A stretch of DNA of 64,000 bases from Symbiodinium natans (taxonomy: Eukaryota > Sar > Dinophyceae > Suessiales > Symbiodiniaceae): contig CAJNDS010002261.1 in the NCBI GenBank assembly GCA_905221605.1, positions 470,287 through 534,286 of the forward strand, in the 5' to 3' direction. How positions within the stretch are numbered: the first letter of the stretch is position 1; the number at the start of each line of letters is the position of its first letter. Made by a program: the position numbers and the translations under genes. Shown piece by piece: positions 49,112 to 59,010 of this stretch. The notes beneath the pieces were generated by a model. It did not search any database. It was not told the origin of the DNA and saw nothing but the letters and a program-made list of their open reading frames with translations.

Positions 49112-49970
49112 GAGTAGGCCGACCATTGCGACTGTGTGCAGCTAAGGAAATGCATGGCCCGACCATACGCCTACGCCTGACACACAGCAGGACGAAGCCG
49201 CTCGTCATTGAATAGTATTTAAGTAAGGCGAAAATGAGTAGGCCGACCATTGCGACTGTGTGCAGCTAAGGAAATGCACGGCCAGACCATACGCCTACGC
49301 CTGACACACAGCAGGACGAAGCCGCTCGTCATTGAATGGTATTTAAGTAAGGCGAAAATGAGTAGGCCGACCATTGCGACTGTGTGCAGCTAAGGAAATG
49401 CATGGCCAGACCATACGCCTACGCCTGACACACAGCAGGACGAAGCCGCTCGTCATTGAATGGTATTTAAGTAAGGCGAAAATGAGTAGGCCGACCATTG
49501 CGACTGTGTGCAGCTAAGGAAATGCATGGCCCGACGCCTACGCCTGACACACAGCAGGACGAAGCCGCTCGTCATTGACTGGTATTTAAGGCGAAAATGA
49601 GTAGGCCGACCATTGCGACTGTGTGCAGCTAAGGAAATGCATGGCCCGACCATACGCCTACGCCTGACACACAGCAGGACGAAGCCGCTCGTCATTGAAT
49701 GGTATTAAGTAAGGCGAAAATGAGTAGGCCGACCATTGCGACTGTGTGCAGCTAAGGAAATGCATGGCCCGACGCCTACGCCTGACACACAGCAGGACGA
49801 AGCCGCTCGTCGCTCGTCATTGACTGGTATTTAAGGCGAAAATGAGTAGGCCGACCATTGCGACTGTGTGCAGCTAAGGAAATGCATGGCCCGACCATAC
49901 GCCTACGCCTGACACACAGCAGGACGAAGCCGCTCGTCATTGATTATATTATTAAGTAAGGCGAAATTGT
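49112..49970. repeat. 124-bp satellite, 7 tandem copies
   Basis: Units begin with GAGTAGGCCGACCATTGCG at 49112, 49236, 49360, 49484, 49599, 49722 and 49844, so periods are 124, 124, 124, 115, 123 and 122. Two units lack a CATA-containing block and one has a duplicated CGCTCGT. Copies are otherwise nearly identical, implying recent amplification or homogenisation. Minus-strand frames of 77-80 codons repeat with the unit and are not credible genes. The unit is far too long and without the spacer diversity of a CRISPR. Confidence 0.95.
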
Positions 49971-50735
49971 CTATATTAAATTTAGTAAACTACAAGGTTC
50001 CTTTAATGTAGTGGTGAGTGTATATTATATGGGGTGTCCATTTGGGGGTACAAGATATAAACCCTGTTTACCCTGTTTCATGTTGATTCGATACATAACA
50101 ACTGTCCATACTAGCCGCTGTAATGCCAAGGTCCTCCATCCTGGTGGTTCTTGTTGCTCCCGTTCAAGACCGAGGCAGAGCTGTGAGTTTTAAACTCGCA
50201 ATTTCATGACTGATGATTCCAGAAATTTTGTAGATTACTATTAGTTCGTGATGGTCTCATTGAGAGGACGCTGCCTGGCACAACGTCCGTGCAGTGGCGC
50301 CAGATCCTGTCTGATCGACGAGGAACGGCTGTTCATTGGCCGTTGGTTGTTGCCCCACGAGTAGGCTAGTTGACATGCAGCCAAGGCCTTGAACCGCGGT
50401 CACCCCTGCTGCACGATGTGATCTTCCAAGGCCCGTGACTTTGCTTGACACTGCTTGTCGTCCTGAGATTGCGGTCGGGCTGAGACAGTGTTGCTGCGCC
50501 ACGCATCACGCACGATCGCCTCAGAACGAAGGTTCAAGCGTCCGGCTGGCTTCAAGTGTCGAAGTCACAGTGACAGACAGTTCCATGACACGTGACTGAC
50601 AGTAGTAGCCACGTGACAGACTAGTACTCAGTTGGCAGCCTTGAAGTCAAGTGGCAGCAGCTCAGACCGTAGCAGCTTTGAAACAGTAGCCGGACCGTAG
50701 CAGCCTTGATTGAATTGGCAGCTGGGTCGAAAGCC

Positions 50736-52492
50736 ATGTCAACTCGTCGTGGGGTTCCAGCAGATGCGGCCGAAAGGAAAAGACTGGAAAAGCTCGCCAT
50801 TACGTTTGGTGTGTTGGCCGGGGACCCCCAGGCGCTCCCAGATGATTGAATAATGTGCGCAAATTCAGGCCTAAACCTTAAAGCCTATAATTTGCTCGTG
50901 AGGCCCAAGCCCGACTTGGTGAAGAAGCACGTGAAGCCTACATGAACTCCGCGTACTACTCGCCCGTCGGAGATGGGGACCTCAGCAAGGCCGACGACTT
51001 TCAGTGCTGGTTTGGGGGGGGGGGGGTCTGGGGTGTCAGGGTTTACGATTTAAGGGTTTAAAGTTTAACAGCGACAGGTCAAGACCGCTGTGGGCGAGAA
51101 GGCGCCCCACCTGGAGTATTTGTGCCAGGTGCTCCGGTGCGATGATTTGAGCTGGTGCGTGTCTGGGATGGCATGCAAGGGGGGAATGTCCGTCAAAGTC
51201 AGACAGACTTCTGACTATTAACCTTGAGTGACTTCAATTCTACCTGTCATCTGAGTCGATCTCCGCGTTGCTGCACCACTCGCCGCTTGGGGCATCGTTC
51301 GCGCATGCCGTGACGCCGAAGCTCGTCCGACAGGCTGCTTGTCCAGACTGTGACCTGTAAACGACAGTTTGAGAATGTTAGGGTTTAGGGCGGTTTTAGG
51401 GGTGCGGGTTTAGGGTCGGTGTAGGGTTTAGATGATAGGGTTTAAGGGTTAATAAATAAGGGTTGAGGGTTTGGGGTTTAATAAGTGTTTAGGGTTTAGG
51501 GTTAAGTTACTGCCCAATCCCGGATGCAAAAGGGTTTAGCGTTTGGGGTTGCTGTGACCCAGGTTCTGTTCCACCGACGTGGGTACAAGATCAAGAAGAA
51601 CCGCAAAAATCCCTCCGCCTTGATCGCAACCCACTGCCGCGAGAAGATCCACCATCTCAGCCTTCTGGCAGCACTTGGTTCGATTCTTTTCAATTCTGTG
51701 ATCCGGCCTGCCCTGCGTGACAGACTTGCTGCTTCGTGCTGACTAAGATAAGACGATGCCCGGCGGACTTGGGTGGAGTGGAAAGGTGGACAGAAAGGCC
51801 CAGGCCGAGGATGAGGCTGAGGGCGGCGAGTCCGAGGAGTCCGGGTCCGACGAAAATGAGGACGAGGCTGGGTGGACGGGAACTGTGGCGCGGTGCTTGA
51901 TCAGTGTGACAGAGCACAAACTGCGTGTTCCCGCATTCCTGTAGCCAGGAGATCGACCCGGACGAGGAAGGGCGTGACAACGAGCCCGGACAGCCGTCGG
52001 AGTTTCCGGGCGAGAAGCCAGCCTGCAAGGCCCCGCCCGACTTTGACAAGATGGAAGCAGCTCAAAAGGCTGCCGCTCAGGCCGAAGCCACCCCCGAAAC
52101 CACCCAGGCCGAAGCCACCCCCGAAGCCACCCAGGCCGAAGCCCAGCCCGCCACCGAGGCCGAAGCCCAGCCCGCTGCCAAGGCCGAACAGCCCGCCGCC
52201 AAGCCCAAAGGCAAAGGACAGCCCACAGCGCAGGGCGCCACGGTGGAGGTGAAGCCAAAGCCGCCCGCCGTGCCCGTCGTCCAACCACCGCCACCCAAGG
52301 TGGCAGGCTCGCGTGGAATTCAGTTTGTTTTATTAAGTTTAAATGAATCAAATGCACGGATGTGAATCTGAAGGACCGCCGGCCGACACTATCCAGGACG
52401 ACGAGGACGATGACGATGGAGCTTGGACCGACGAGCAGTGGTCCTATGGTTGGGGGTGGTGGCCCGCCTGGTGTCCGGGCAGCAAGTATTAG
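50736..52492 (+). CDS. Unrecognised acidic, Ala/Pro-rich protein with Trp-rich C-terminus
   Basis: Exons that chain in phase: 50736-50831 (ATG; MSTRRGVPADAAERKRLEKL), 50903 to about 51000 (EEAREAYMNSAYYSPVGDGD), 51078-51158 (VGEKAPHLEYLCQVLRCDDL), 51256-51333 (SISALLHHSPLGASFAHAV), 51563-51670 (VLFHRRGYKIKKNRKNPSAL), 51753-51866 (acidic Glu/Ser tract), 51949-52306 (EIDPDEEGRDNEP, then EATPEATQAEAQPA-type repeats and a Pro-rich end), 52374-52492 (DDEDDDDGAWTDEQWSYGWG and a stop). About 330-340 residues. The exon 2/3 junction is not resolved. The globular first half matches no family I know; the second half is disordered. Donors are a mix of GT and GC. Part of exon 5-intron-exon 6 is duplicated downstream at 55.8-56.1 kb. 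No membrane segment or signal peptide is seen. Confidence 0.65.
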
Positions 52493-53525
52493 TTATTAAT
52501 GGTTTCAGCCTCAGTCAGCCTGCAGTGTGTTGGAGTTTGTTATCTGCGTGCACATGAACTCAGCTCAGGTACCGCCAGACGGAAAGGCCGAATCCTCCTG
52601 CGAAGCAGCCGCCATCGAAGCCAGCTGCCTGAGAGGCTGAATGTGAATAGGCCGTCGACCACGTGGGATTGGGAGACCGATGATTCATGATGACGTTGTT
52701 CACTGCTCACTACGGTGTCTAGGGTTTAAGTTTAGGGTTCAGGTTTAGAGTTTATGCATTCGGGTTTTAAATTCAATTAGTTAGGGTTTAGGTTTAGGGT
52801 TTAAGGGTTTAGGGGTTCAAGCCGTACCCAGAAGTGGAACGTGTGGTGATCCATATCCGCACATGTCCCCTGGGTGTGGCTTCCGCCTGATTGGATAGAG
52901 CTCGTTCAAAAAAACGGTTTCGGGTTTAGGGTTTAGCCCCCCGCACGGTTCTGGTTTTCGTGATCCTGCGTGGTCCGTTTTGCCGCCCAAATTGAAGACC
53001 GAGCAGCGACTTGACGCGCGAGCTGAACAGGGCGCTTGCGACTTTATGTTAGTGGTTACTGGTGAGTGAGACAGGCAAGCTTCCCTGTGACAGGAGTACG
53101 CTGGATGGTTTTTGCCGTGTGCTGGGGGCTTACAGACTTCAAGCTGTCTTTGCTGGTCGGAATGGATGGTTGTTTGCATGTTTTAACTCATTGAGCCTGG
53201 GCCGGCCCAGGTTCGATAGTGACTCGGCGCTGGACAAGTTGAAGCCTGGCCCGGTCGATCGAAAGCCGGGTTCTGAGTGCAGCCGTTTAAGACGATGACA
53301 TCCGCAAAGCACTTTGCCTGGCTTGCGAGACCGACTTCCGGCTCAATGGTTGCTCGATTTTGATTTTCAAAGACTGATCGCGCCCATACACACACATAAA
53401 AGATTTCCACCAAGTAGAATAATACCTGTCAAACAATCACCAGTCTTTAAAACAGGGAAACCAGGAGGTCGGTTTAGACAGATCGATAATAATCCAGGGC
53501 AGGCCGACAGCTGGCCGAACGGCCG
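52493..53525. other. Intergenic interval with possible small exons
   Basis: After the TAG at 52492 there is an open piece near 52569-52626 (YRQTERPNPPAKQPPSKPAA, then TGA) that follows AG and resembles a Pro-rich protein tail, and another near 52994-53062 (TEQRLDARAEQGACDFMLVV) that ends at GTGAGT. Neither can be joined to a start. TTTAGGG-like phrases at 52720-52815 and 52920 suggest intron DNA. Confidence 0.35.
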
Positions 53526-54641
53526 ATGGAAGCAGCTCACTGCAAGATTCAGCCCAAGATGCCGCTGAACCCCCGGCGATCTGGATCGAACCCACCACAG
53601 CAACCGAGGCATGCGCCGGTTGCGCAAGATCAACAGAAGAAAAAGAAGAAGAAGACTGGCGACCAACAGGCCCGCAATCAAAGACGGCTGAAAAAGAAGG
53701 CCGACAAAGCAAAAGCAGACCGCTCCTTGGATCGCATTTTGGGTATTTTTTCTCGACTCGTCATATTGTACTACCCAGTAGTATTATCCTCCATGGTCAA
53801 TGTTTGACCTAATTAAGGACTGGAGGAGCTCCAAGTCCAGGCCGAAATGGGCAGGAACCCTGACATGTGGTACCAGCGTGGCCTTGAGAAAGGCAAAGAG
53901 GACGGCTACAAGTTGGGCTGGGACGAAGGCAACAAGCATGGCCACGACAAGGGCTACGCAGATGGACTCCAGAGAGGTTGGTGGAAAGGCTACAACAAGA
54001 GGAAGGACGAGGAGGATGGCAGGTTGGATTTACCGTGGCGTACAGGGCCGCGTCCATGGAATCGTGCGCCGGACGACGGCCAGGACGGCAAGGGCCAGGA
54101 CGGCAAGGGCAAGGGCAAAGGTGCAGGCAAGCCCTCGAAGCCCGACGACGCAGCGAGAAAGGCCGTGGCCGTCAAGACCGACGCAGCCGTTGCAAAAGCC
54201 AGGACCTCTATGGTGGAAGTTATGAATTTGGTGCAGACGGCCGCCGACGCTAAGCGGAAGGAAGCAGACCAGAAGGCGGCCAACAAGGAGAAGAAAGAAC
54301 GGGAAGCAGCCCAGAAGAGCGTCGACAAGGAGAGGAAGACCGTCGACAAGAAGAACGAAAAGGAGAGGCAGACCGTTGACAAGAAGAACGATAGAAAGGA
54401 GACCGCGTCAGCTTCAGATTCAATGTCAAAGACAAAACAAGCCAAGGAAGCAGCCCAGCAGGCCGTCGACAAGGAGAAGAAAGGGGAACCAGCCCAGAAG
54501 ACCGTCCAGAAGGAGAGGAAGACCGTCGACAAGAAGAAGGCCCCGCCCGAGTCCGCCGACAAGGCCGTCAGCGACAATTCTCAGAAGACCGACAAGGCCG
54601 ACAAGAAGCGCAAGCGAAAGTCATCGTCGTCCAGTTACTAG
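53526..54641 (+). CDS. Lys-rich, Gly-periodic protein, probably nuclear (unrecognised)
   Basis: Two exons, 53526-53742 and 53818-54641, separated by a 75-bp GT-AG intron that joins G with GA to give Gly. About 346 residues. The N-terminus is basic with runs of Lys (QQKKKKKKTGDQQARNQRRL), like a nuclear localisation signal. The middle has a Gly every four residues (GKEDGYKLGWDEGNKHGHDK), a pattern seen in Yae1-like and other Gly-zipper helices. The C-terminal 150 residues are a charged low-complexity tail with repeated KERKTVDKK and EAAQK units, ending in KKRKRKSSSSSY, a second nuclear-type signal. No enzyme motif is present. Overlapping frames on both strands are shadows. Function is unknown; a chromatin- or RNA-associated role is only a guess from composition and neighbourhood. 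Confidence 0.7.
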
Positions 54642-55830
54642 GCAGACTGACAACGACAATGGGCCGACATTGATGACAAAAAAGAGTGCACGTGGCAGTG
54701 TTAAGTTCGGTTGACTCCATGTAATCTGACTGAATCTGAATCTGAAAGACCCGTAACCATGACATCCCTGGCCTTCTTGCGCTTGAATCCATTCCCAGGC
54801 CCGAAGCTTCGAACTCCGGCTGGCGCGTCAGTTCCGATTCCTTTGTCCGAGTCCTGAGCCTGATAGAACATCGTCGCAGAAAGCCTAGTAGCCTAAGCTG
54901 TTTCCTCACATCCTTGTTGCGACCCTCTGCTTCCAGGCCCTAAGCTCCGAAGACCGGCCGGTGCCTCACGTTCGCTTCTTCCGACGATAGACAGCGTCCG
55001 AATCCGCTCGCCAGGCCCGAAGCTTCCAACCCCGGCCGGTGCCGAATGAAGATGGTCGTTGAAAGCTTAGAGTAATATCATCCTCGTTGCGCAGCTCCCA
55101 GGCCCGAAGCTTTGAACTCGGACCGGTGCCCCATGTTCGTGCGCAAGGGCGAGGGTCCGATTGTGCCAAGGTCAACCCCTGCACCAGTGGCAAAGGAAGT
55201 GCGAGTTCCCGACTGACAGATGACGTCCGAGCCAGTGGCTCCGACATCATGGGGTCCGTCGGGAACTCGTCGGTTCCTTTGCTGCTGGTGCTGCTGGCAC
55301 CTCTTCCAGCACGAGGCCGAGGCACAGCTCAGAGAGTCTAGTAGTCATTGACGAGCGAGCAGATCGATTCCCTTCCACGCAGGTCGATGCCAGCTGCAGA
55401 CGCAGAAGCAGCCCGAAGGCTCGGGCACGGTTGGGGTCGGTCTTGGTTTAGGTGTTACCAGTTTTGTTCCTTGGAAATCTGCGATTTGGGAGCTGTCAGG
55501 GTTTAGGGTTTGGGGTTTAGGGTTTAGGGTTTTTTAGGGTTTTTTAGGGTTTTAGGGTTTGCAACTCCCGCAAGTGTTTGGAATGGTTGTGGTTGAAAAG
55601 ACTAAGAACGATTAGTTATTTTTGTTCAAGCAGGTTTTTTAAAGCCCCACTCCTGAGCCCACGACTAGGCCGCTTTTATCTAGTTCGAGCAGATGAACCC
55701 TAAACCCTAGACCCTCATACCTCAACTTAACCCTAAACCCTCCTAAACCCTAAACCGAAACCCTAACCCTAAACCCTAAACCGTTGATAGCCTGCCTTGT
55801 GCGAGTGCGAGAGCCGAAAGCGTTGATAGC
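54642..55830. other. Noncoding interval with a spaced 30-bp repeat and telomere-like intron DNA
   Basis: The first half carries the CAGGCCCGAAGCTT repeats described separately. From about 55498 it turns into TTTAGGG phrases, then CCCTAAA phrases to about 55785, the typical intron signature here. A 119-codon minus-strand frame (54966-55325) overlaps the repeats; it has no recognisable domain and I do not call it. Confidence 0.4.
54797..55130. repeat. Four spaced copies of a 30-bp GC-rich element
   Basis: Near-identical copies of CAGGCCCGAAGCTTC followed by a GGCCGGTGCC-like half start near 54797, 54935, 55011 and 55099. Spacing varies (about 75-140 bp) with unrelated DNA between, so this is not a simple tandem array. 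The pattern might suit repeated protein-binding sites or repeated exon-like units. Confidence 0.6.
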
Positions 55831-56105
55831 CCGTCATTGCCGGGAAAAGATCCACCATCTCAGCCTTCTGGCAGCATGTGCTGTGTTTCTTGACTGCTCC
55901 GGCGAGCCCGCTGCGTGCTAACTAAGATGACACCGTACCTGGCGGACTTGGATGGACATGTTGATAGACCGTCATTGCCGGGCCCGGGAAAGATCCACCA
56001 TCTCAGCCTTCTGGCAGCACGTGGTGTGTTTCTAGACTGATCCGGCGAGCCCGATGCGTGCTAACTAAGATGTCATGCCTTGCGGACTTGGATGGAAAGG
56101 TTAAA
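55822..56105 (+). pseudogene. Two tandem fragments of exon 5-intron-exon 6 of the 50.7-kb gene
   Basis: The phrase GATCCACCATCTCAGCCTTC and the DNA after it, through an ACTAAGAT...GGCGGACTTGG motif, matches 51643-51775 and recurs at about 55849 and 55990. The two downstream copies form a direct repeat of about 140 bp beginning GTTGATAG. They carry substitutions and lack the flanking exons, so they look like dead gene fragments from a segmental duplication. Confidence 0.6.
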
Positions 56106-57620
56106 CAGAAGAAGGCCGATGATGGCACTTGAGCAACCTTGTTGGGTCCTTGGTCCTTCGTGTTGCTCATGTGCTTGATGCTGTTCTGTTGTTGCATGTT
56201 CTTATCCCTACCAATGAGCAGCTGTATGCCCACTGGTTGGCAGCTGCTCACACACCAATGGCCGGGTGTGGGGACGGGTGATGCCACGGTGGGTCCCGGA
56301 GCCTAGGGGGGGGTTGGGGCCAACCAGCAGTGGGCATTTGCTGATGACAGCTGGACACATGGGCTAACGTGCCAGCTGGCCCCCCCCTATCATGGCGTTG
56401 CCCCCGTGTGTCGATCCCTACCATGGGAGGCCACTTGAGCAACCTTGTTGGGTCCTTGGTCCGAGGCCTGTGTTGTTGCATGTTTGTGATGGCTCGTCCT
56501 TGCATGTTCTCACGCGGTTGTGATGTGTACCCTCCTTAGACGAACCTTAAGCCTCACACCCTGAACCTAAACCGTAGAACTTCAACCCCAAACACCAACC
56601 CCTCCATTCACAGCACAGGCAGGGAGGCGATAGAAAAAAACGTAAACCCTACACTGAAGAAAAACCCTAAACCTAACACCTTCCTGAATATTTTATTTGA
56701 AACCCTACAGATTGACTGCAACCCCAAACCCTTAATTTGCGCTTGCAGGACTCAAAGCAGAGCCAGCGTGAGGCGGACGGCGTAGGTGGAGGGAGATACC
56801 ATCGCGATACCATCGCGATGGTGTCCCCCTCTGCCTACACAGGACCGAGTCAGGATTGTGTCAGCAAAGCTAGCAAGCTTCTCGGACTTGACCGTTCCAT
56901 GCCATTGCGCTTGCAGGAGTCAAATTGCGGCCAGCGCTGGAGCGTCAGGCAGCCCTGCCACCCCAGCGCTGCCTCTGCAGCCGGTTTCTGTCCTCGCGCA
57001 CGGAGGAGTGCCTGGCATTCAATTGAATGCTCGGTACTCTTCCGCGCGCGAGGACAGAGCAGTGCTTGCCTGGGACCTGGTTGATCCCATCGCCGCCGCC
57101 CGCGCTTGTGCATGACATGGACATGGAAGTTGCTTTGCCAAGGTCGAGAGAAGCGAAGCGAGACCGACGGCTTCAGTGAGAAAGCACGCTTCTCAGATTT
57201 CCACACTGCGCTTTGAAGTCAGCAGCTTGTGGCCTTCGACGTCTTGACTTGCTGTAGCCCGAGGCTCGAGGTCTAACCTGACATAGTATCTGAATAAGAC
57301 TAGCGCGATGGTCCGAACGCTGGTCCGGCTCGGATCTCTGGATCCCTCTTTCTGCTCTCCTACTTCGAAGGCCGAGCAACCAGGCTTTTGCAAATTTCAC
57401 ACCAGGAAATCTGTGATGTCATTGCCAGCAATGTCTTTTTTGTGTTTCCTGTTCATGTCTGTGGGTTTAGGGTTGAGGGTTTTGGGTTCTGGGGTTTAAA
57501 ATGTAGGGTTTTAGAGGGTTTTAATAGGGTTTCGTGTTTAGGGTTATTTAGGCTTTAGGGTTCAGGGTTTGGGATTTTAGGCTGTGGGACGGCCTAGGGC
57601 TTAGGGTTCAGGGTCTAGGG
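56106..57620. other. Noncoding interval with direct repeats and a palindrome
   Basis: It contains a direct repeat CACTTGAGCAACCTTGTTGG at about 56128 and 56431, a segment related to 59.1-59.3 kb (see findings), CCCTAAA-like phrases to about 56730, a 115-codon open frame at 56737-57084 with no recognisable domain, the long palindrome described separately, and TTTAGGG phrases from 57464. No gene is called. Confidence 0.4.
56989..57056. repeat. 68-bp imperfect palindrome
   Basis: Two 34-bp arms meet at ATTCAATTGAAT with no spacer. The left arm begins TGTCCTCGCGCACGGAGG and the right arm ends CGCGCGAGGACA; about 29 of 34 positions pair. It could extrude a cruciform or, if transcribed, form a long hairpin RNA. 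Confidence 0.8.
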
Positions 57621-57784
57621 TTTACGCGTGGGGGTCGGGTGCAGGGGGCGTGTGTCCTCAAACTTGCTGTTTTGTGCCGTGCAGCGTTGTTTTTTTCTCT
57701 GGAATTGGAATTTCGACGTTAAATGGGTCTGGAATGGCGTTTCGGTGCTCGGAACGTGCAAAATGGGTTCGGACGGACGTATCA

Positions 57785-59010
57785 TGAGGATTCACGCCAG
57801 ACACATGTGTTTTTGCAGTTTTCGGGCCTGGAAATGTGCGATTTTCGCGTCGGAAGGGCATTTTTCGGGCTTGGAAGATACAATTTCAATGTCCAAAAGG
57901 CTCTGGAAGGGGGCGTATGGGGGAAGGCTTCTTACTACCAGACAAGGTCTTTTTGCAGTGTACGGGCTTGGAAATGTGTGGCGCTTTCGACTCGGAAGCT
58001 CCAATTTGGCCAGACAGAGGTGTTTTTGCAGTTTTCGGGCCATGAAATCTGCAAATTGAGCGTTTCAAAGGTAAGTTAAGGGCCTTTTTGGGGCTGGGAA
58101 CGGGCCATTTCGGTGGCAATACAGGCCTACCATGAGGATTTACGCCAGGCAGAGGCCTTTTTGCAGTTTTCGGGCTCGGAAATGTGCAGTTTGGGCGTTG
58201 GAAAGGGTTGAAAGGGCGTTTTCGTGCTTGGAAGGTGCCATTTCGGCTTGAAACAGGTCTGGAAGGACGGAATCCCGAATATTAAATAGCTACCCTACCG
58301 CTCAAGTAATAAGTACCCCGCAATTATAGCTGTATATTGGGGAGGGGGGAGGGTTATCGTGGGGATTTATGCCAGACAGATGCGTTTTCGCAGTTTTCGG
58401 CCTGGGAAATGTGCAATTTGAGCGTTGGGAACGGTTTGAAAGGGCGTTTTCGGGCTCGGAGTCGGCATTTTGGCTTCAAAACAGTAACCTGTCTGGAAGG
58501 ATGGAATCCCCTCCGCCTAGCAATATGATTAAATTGTTTCCCTACCTCCCGATAATAAGTACCCCTAAATTATGGCTGTATATTGGGGAGGGGGGGCTAT
58601 TATTGTGAGGATTTATACCAGACAGATGCGTTTTCGCAGTTTTCGGGCTGGGAAATGTGCAATTTGAGCGTTGGGAACGGTTTGAAAGGGCGTTTTCGGG
58701 CTCGGAGTCTGCCATTTTGGCTTCAAAACAGTAACATGTCTGGAAGGATGGAATCCCCTCTGCCTAGCAATATTATTAAATTGTTTCCCTACCTCCCGAT
58801 AATAAGTACCCCTAAATTATGGCTGTATATTGGGGAGGGGGGGCTATTATTGTGAGGATTTATACCAGACAGATGCGTTTTCGCAGTTTTCGGGCTGGGA
58901 AATGTGCAATTTGGGCGTTGGGAAGGGTCTGAAAGGGCGTTTTCGGGCTCGCAATGTGCCATTTCGGCATGAGTCTGGAAGGGTGTACCGTGAGGATTTA
59001 GGGTTTGGCT
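57785..59010. repeat. Repeat family with GCAGTTTTCGGGC core; three units at 246-247 bp
   Basis: The core GCAGTTTTCGGGC (or GCAGTTTTCGGCC) occurs at 57815, 58028, 58163, 58390, 58636 and 58883, each following a GCCAGACAGA-like phrase and preceding GGAAATGTGCAATTTG. The last three units are nearly identical and spaced 246 and 247 bp; the earlier ones are shorter and more diverged. Each unit also carries a GGGCGTTTTCGGGCTCGG phrase and a GCCATTTYGGCTT phrase. Frames of 60-140 codons repeat with the unit and are not credible genes. Relatives of the core occur near 59430, 63150, 63260 and 63800. Confidence 0.85.

Larger units (their letters stand above)
46220..50735. other. Transition zone between sparse and compact gene regions
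   Basis: To about 47500 it is CCCTAAA-rich intron-like DNA. From about 47800 that repeat thins out and hairpin-like CCCGAAAGGG phrases and the 124-bp satellite appear. Candidate coding pieces are near 46397 (following TGCAG), near 47640 (TVVTETDAMLDCK before GTTTAG) and ATG 47999 (MSDCCQDPQVWWRATGDE), none of which I can join to a gene. The open frame of 138 codons on the minus strand at 48371-48787 has no recognisable features. Confidence 0.4.

Noticed and set aside
49112-49970. CRISPR-like appearance of the satellite
   Set aside because: The whole 124-bp unit repeats, with no unique spacers, and the DNA is eukaryotic.
51743-52357. 204-codon minus-strand frame opposite the 50.7-kb gene
   Set aside because: Shadow of the Ala/Pro-rich coding exon 51949-52306; Arg/Trp-rich composition typical of an antisense GC-rich frame.
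57628-58079. Frames of 118-143 codons in the 57.8-59.0 kb repeat
   Set aside because: They recur with the repeat unit, shift frame between copies and match nothing recognisable.
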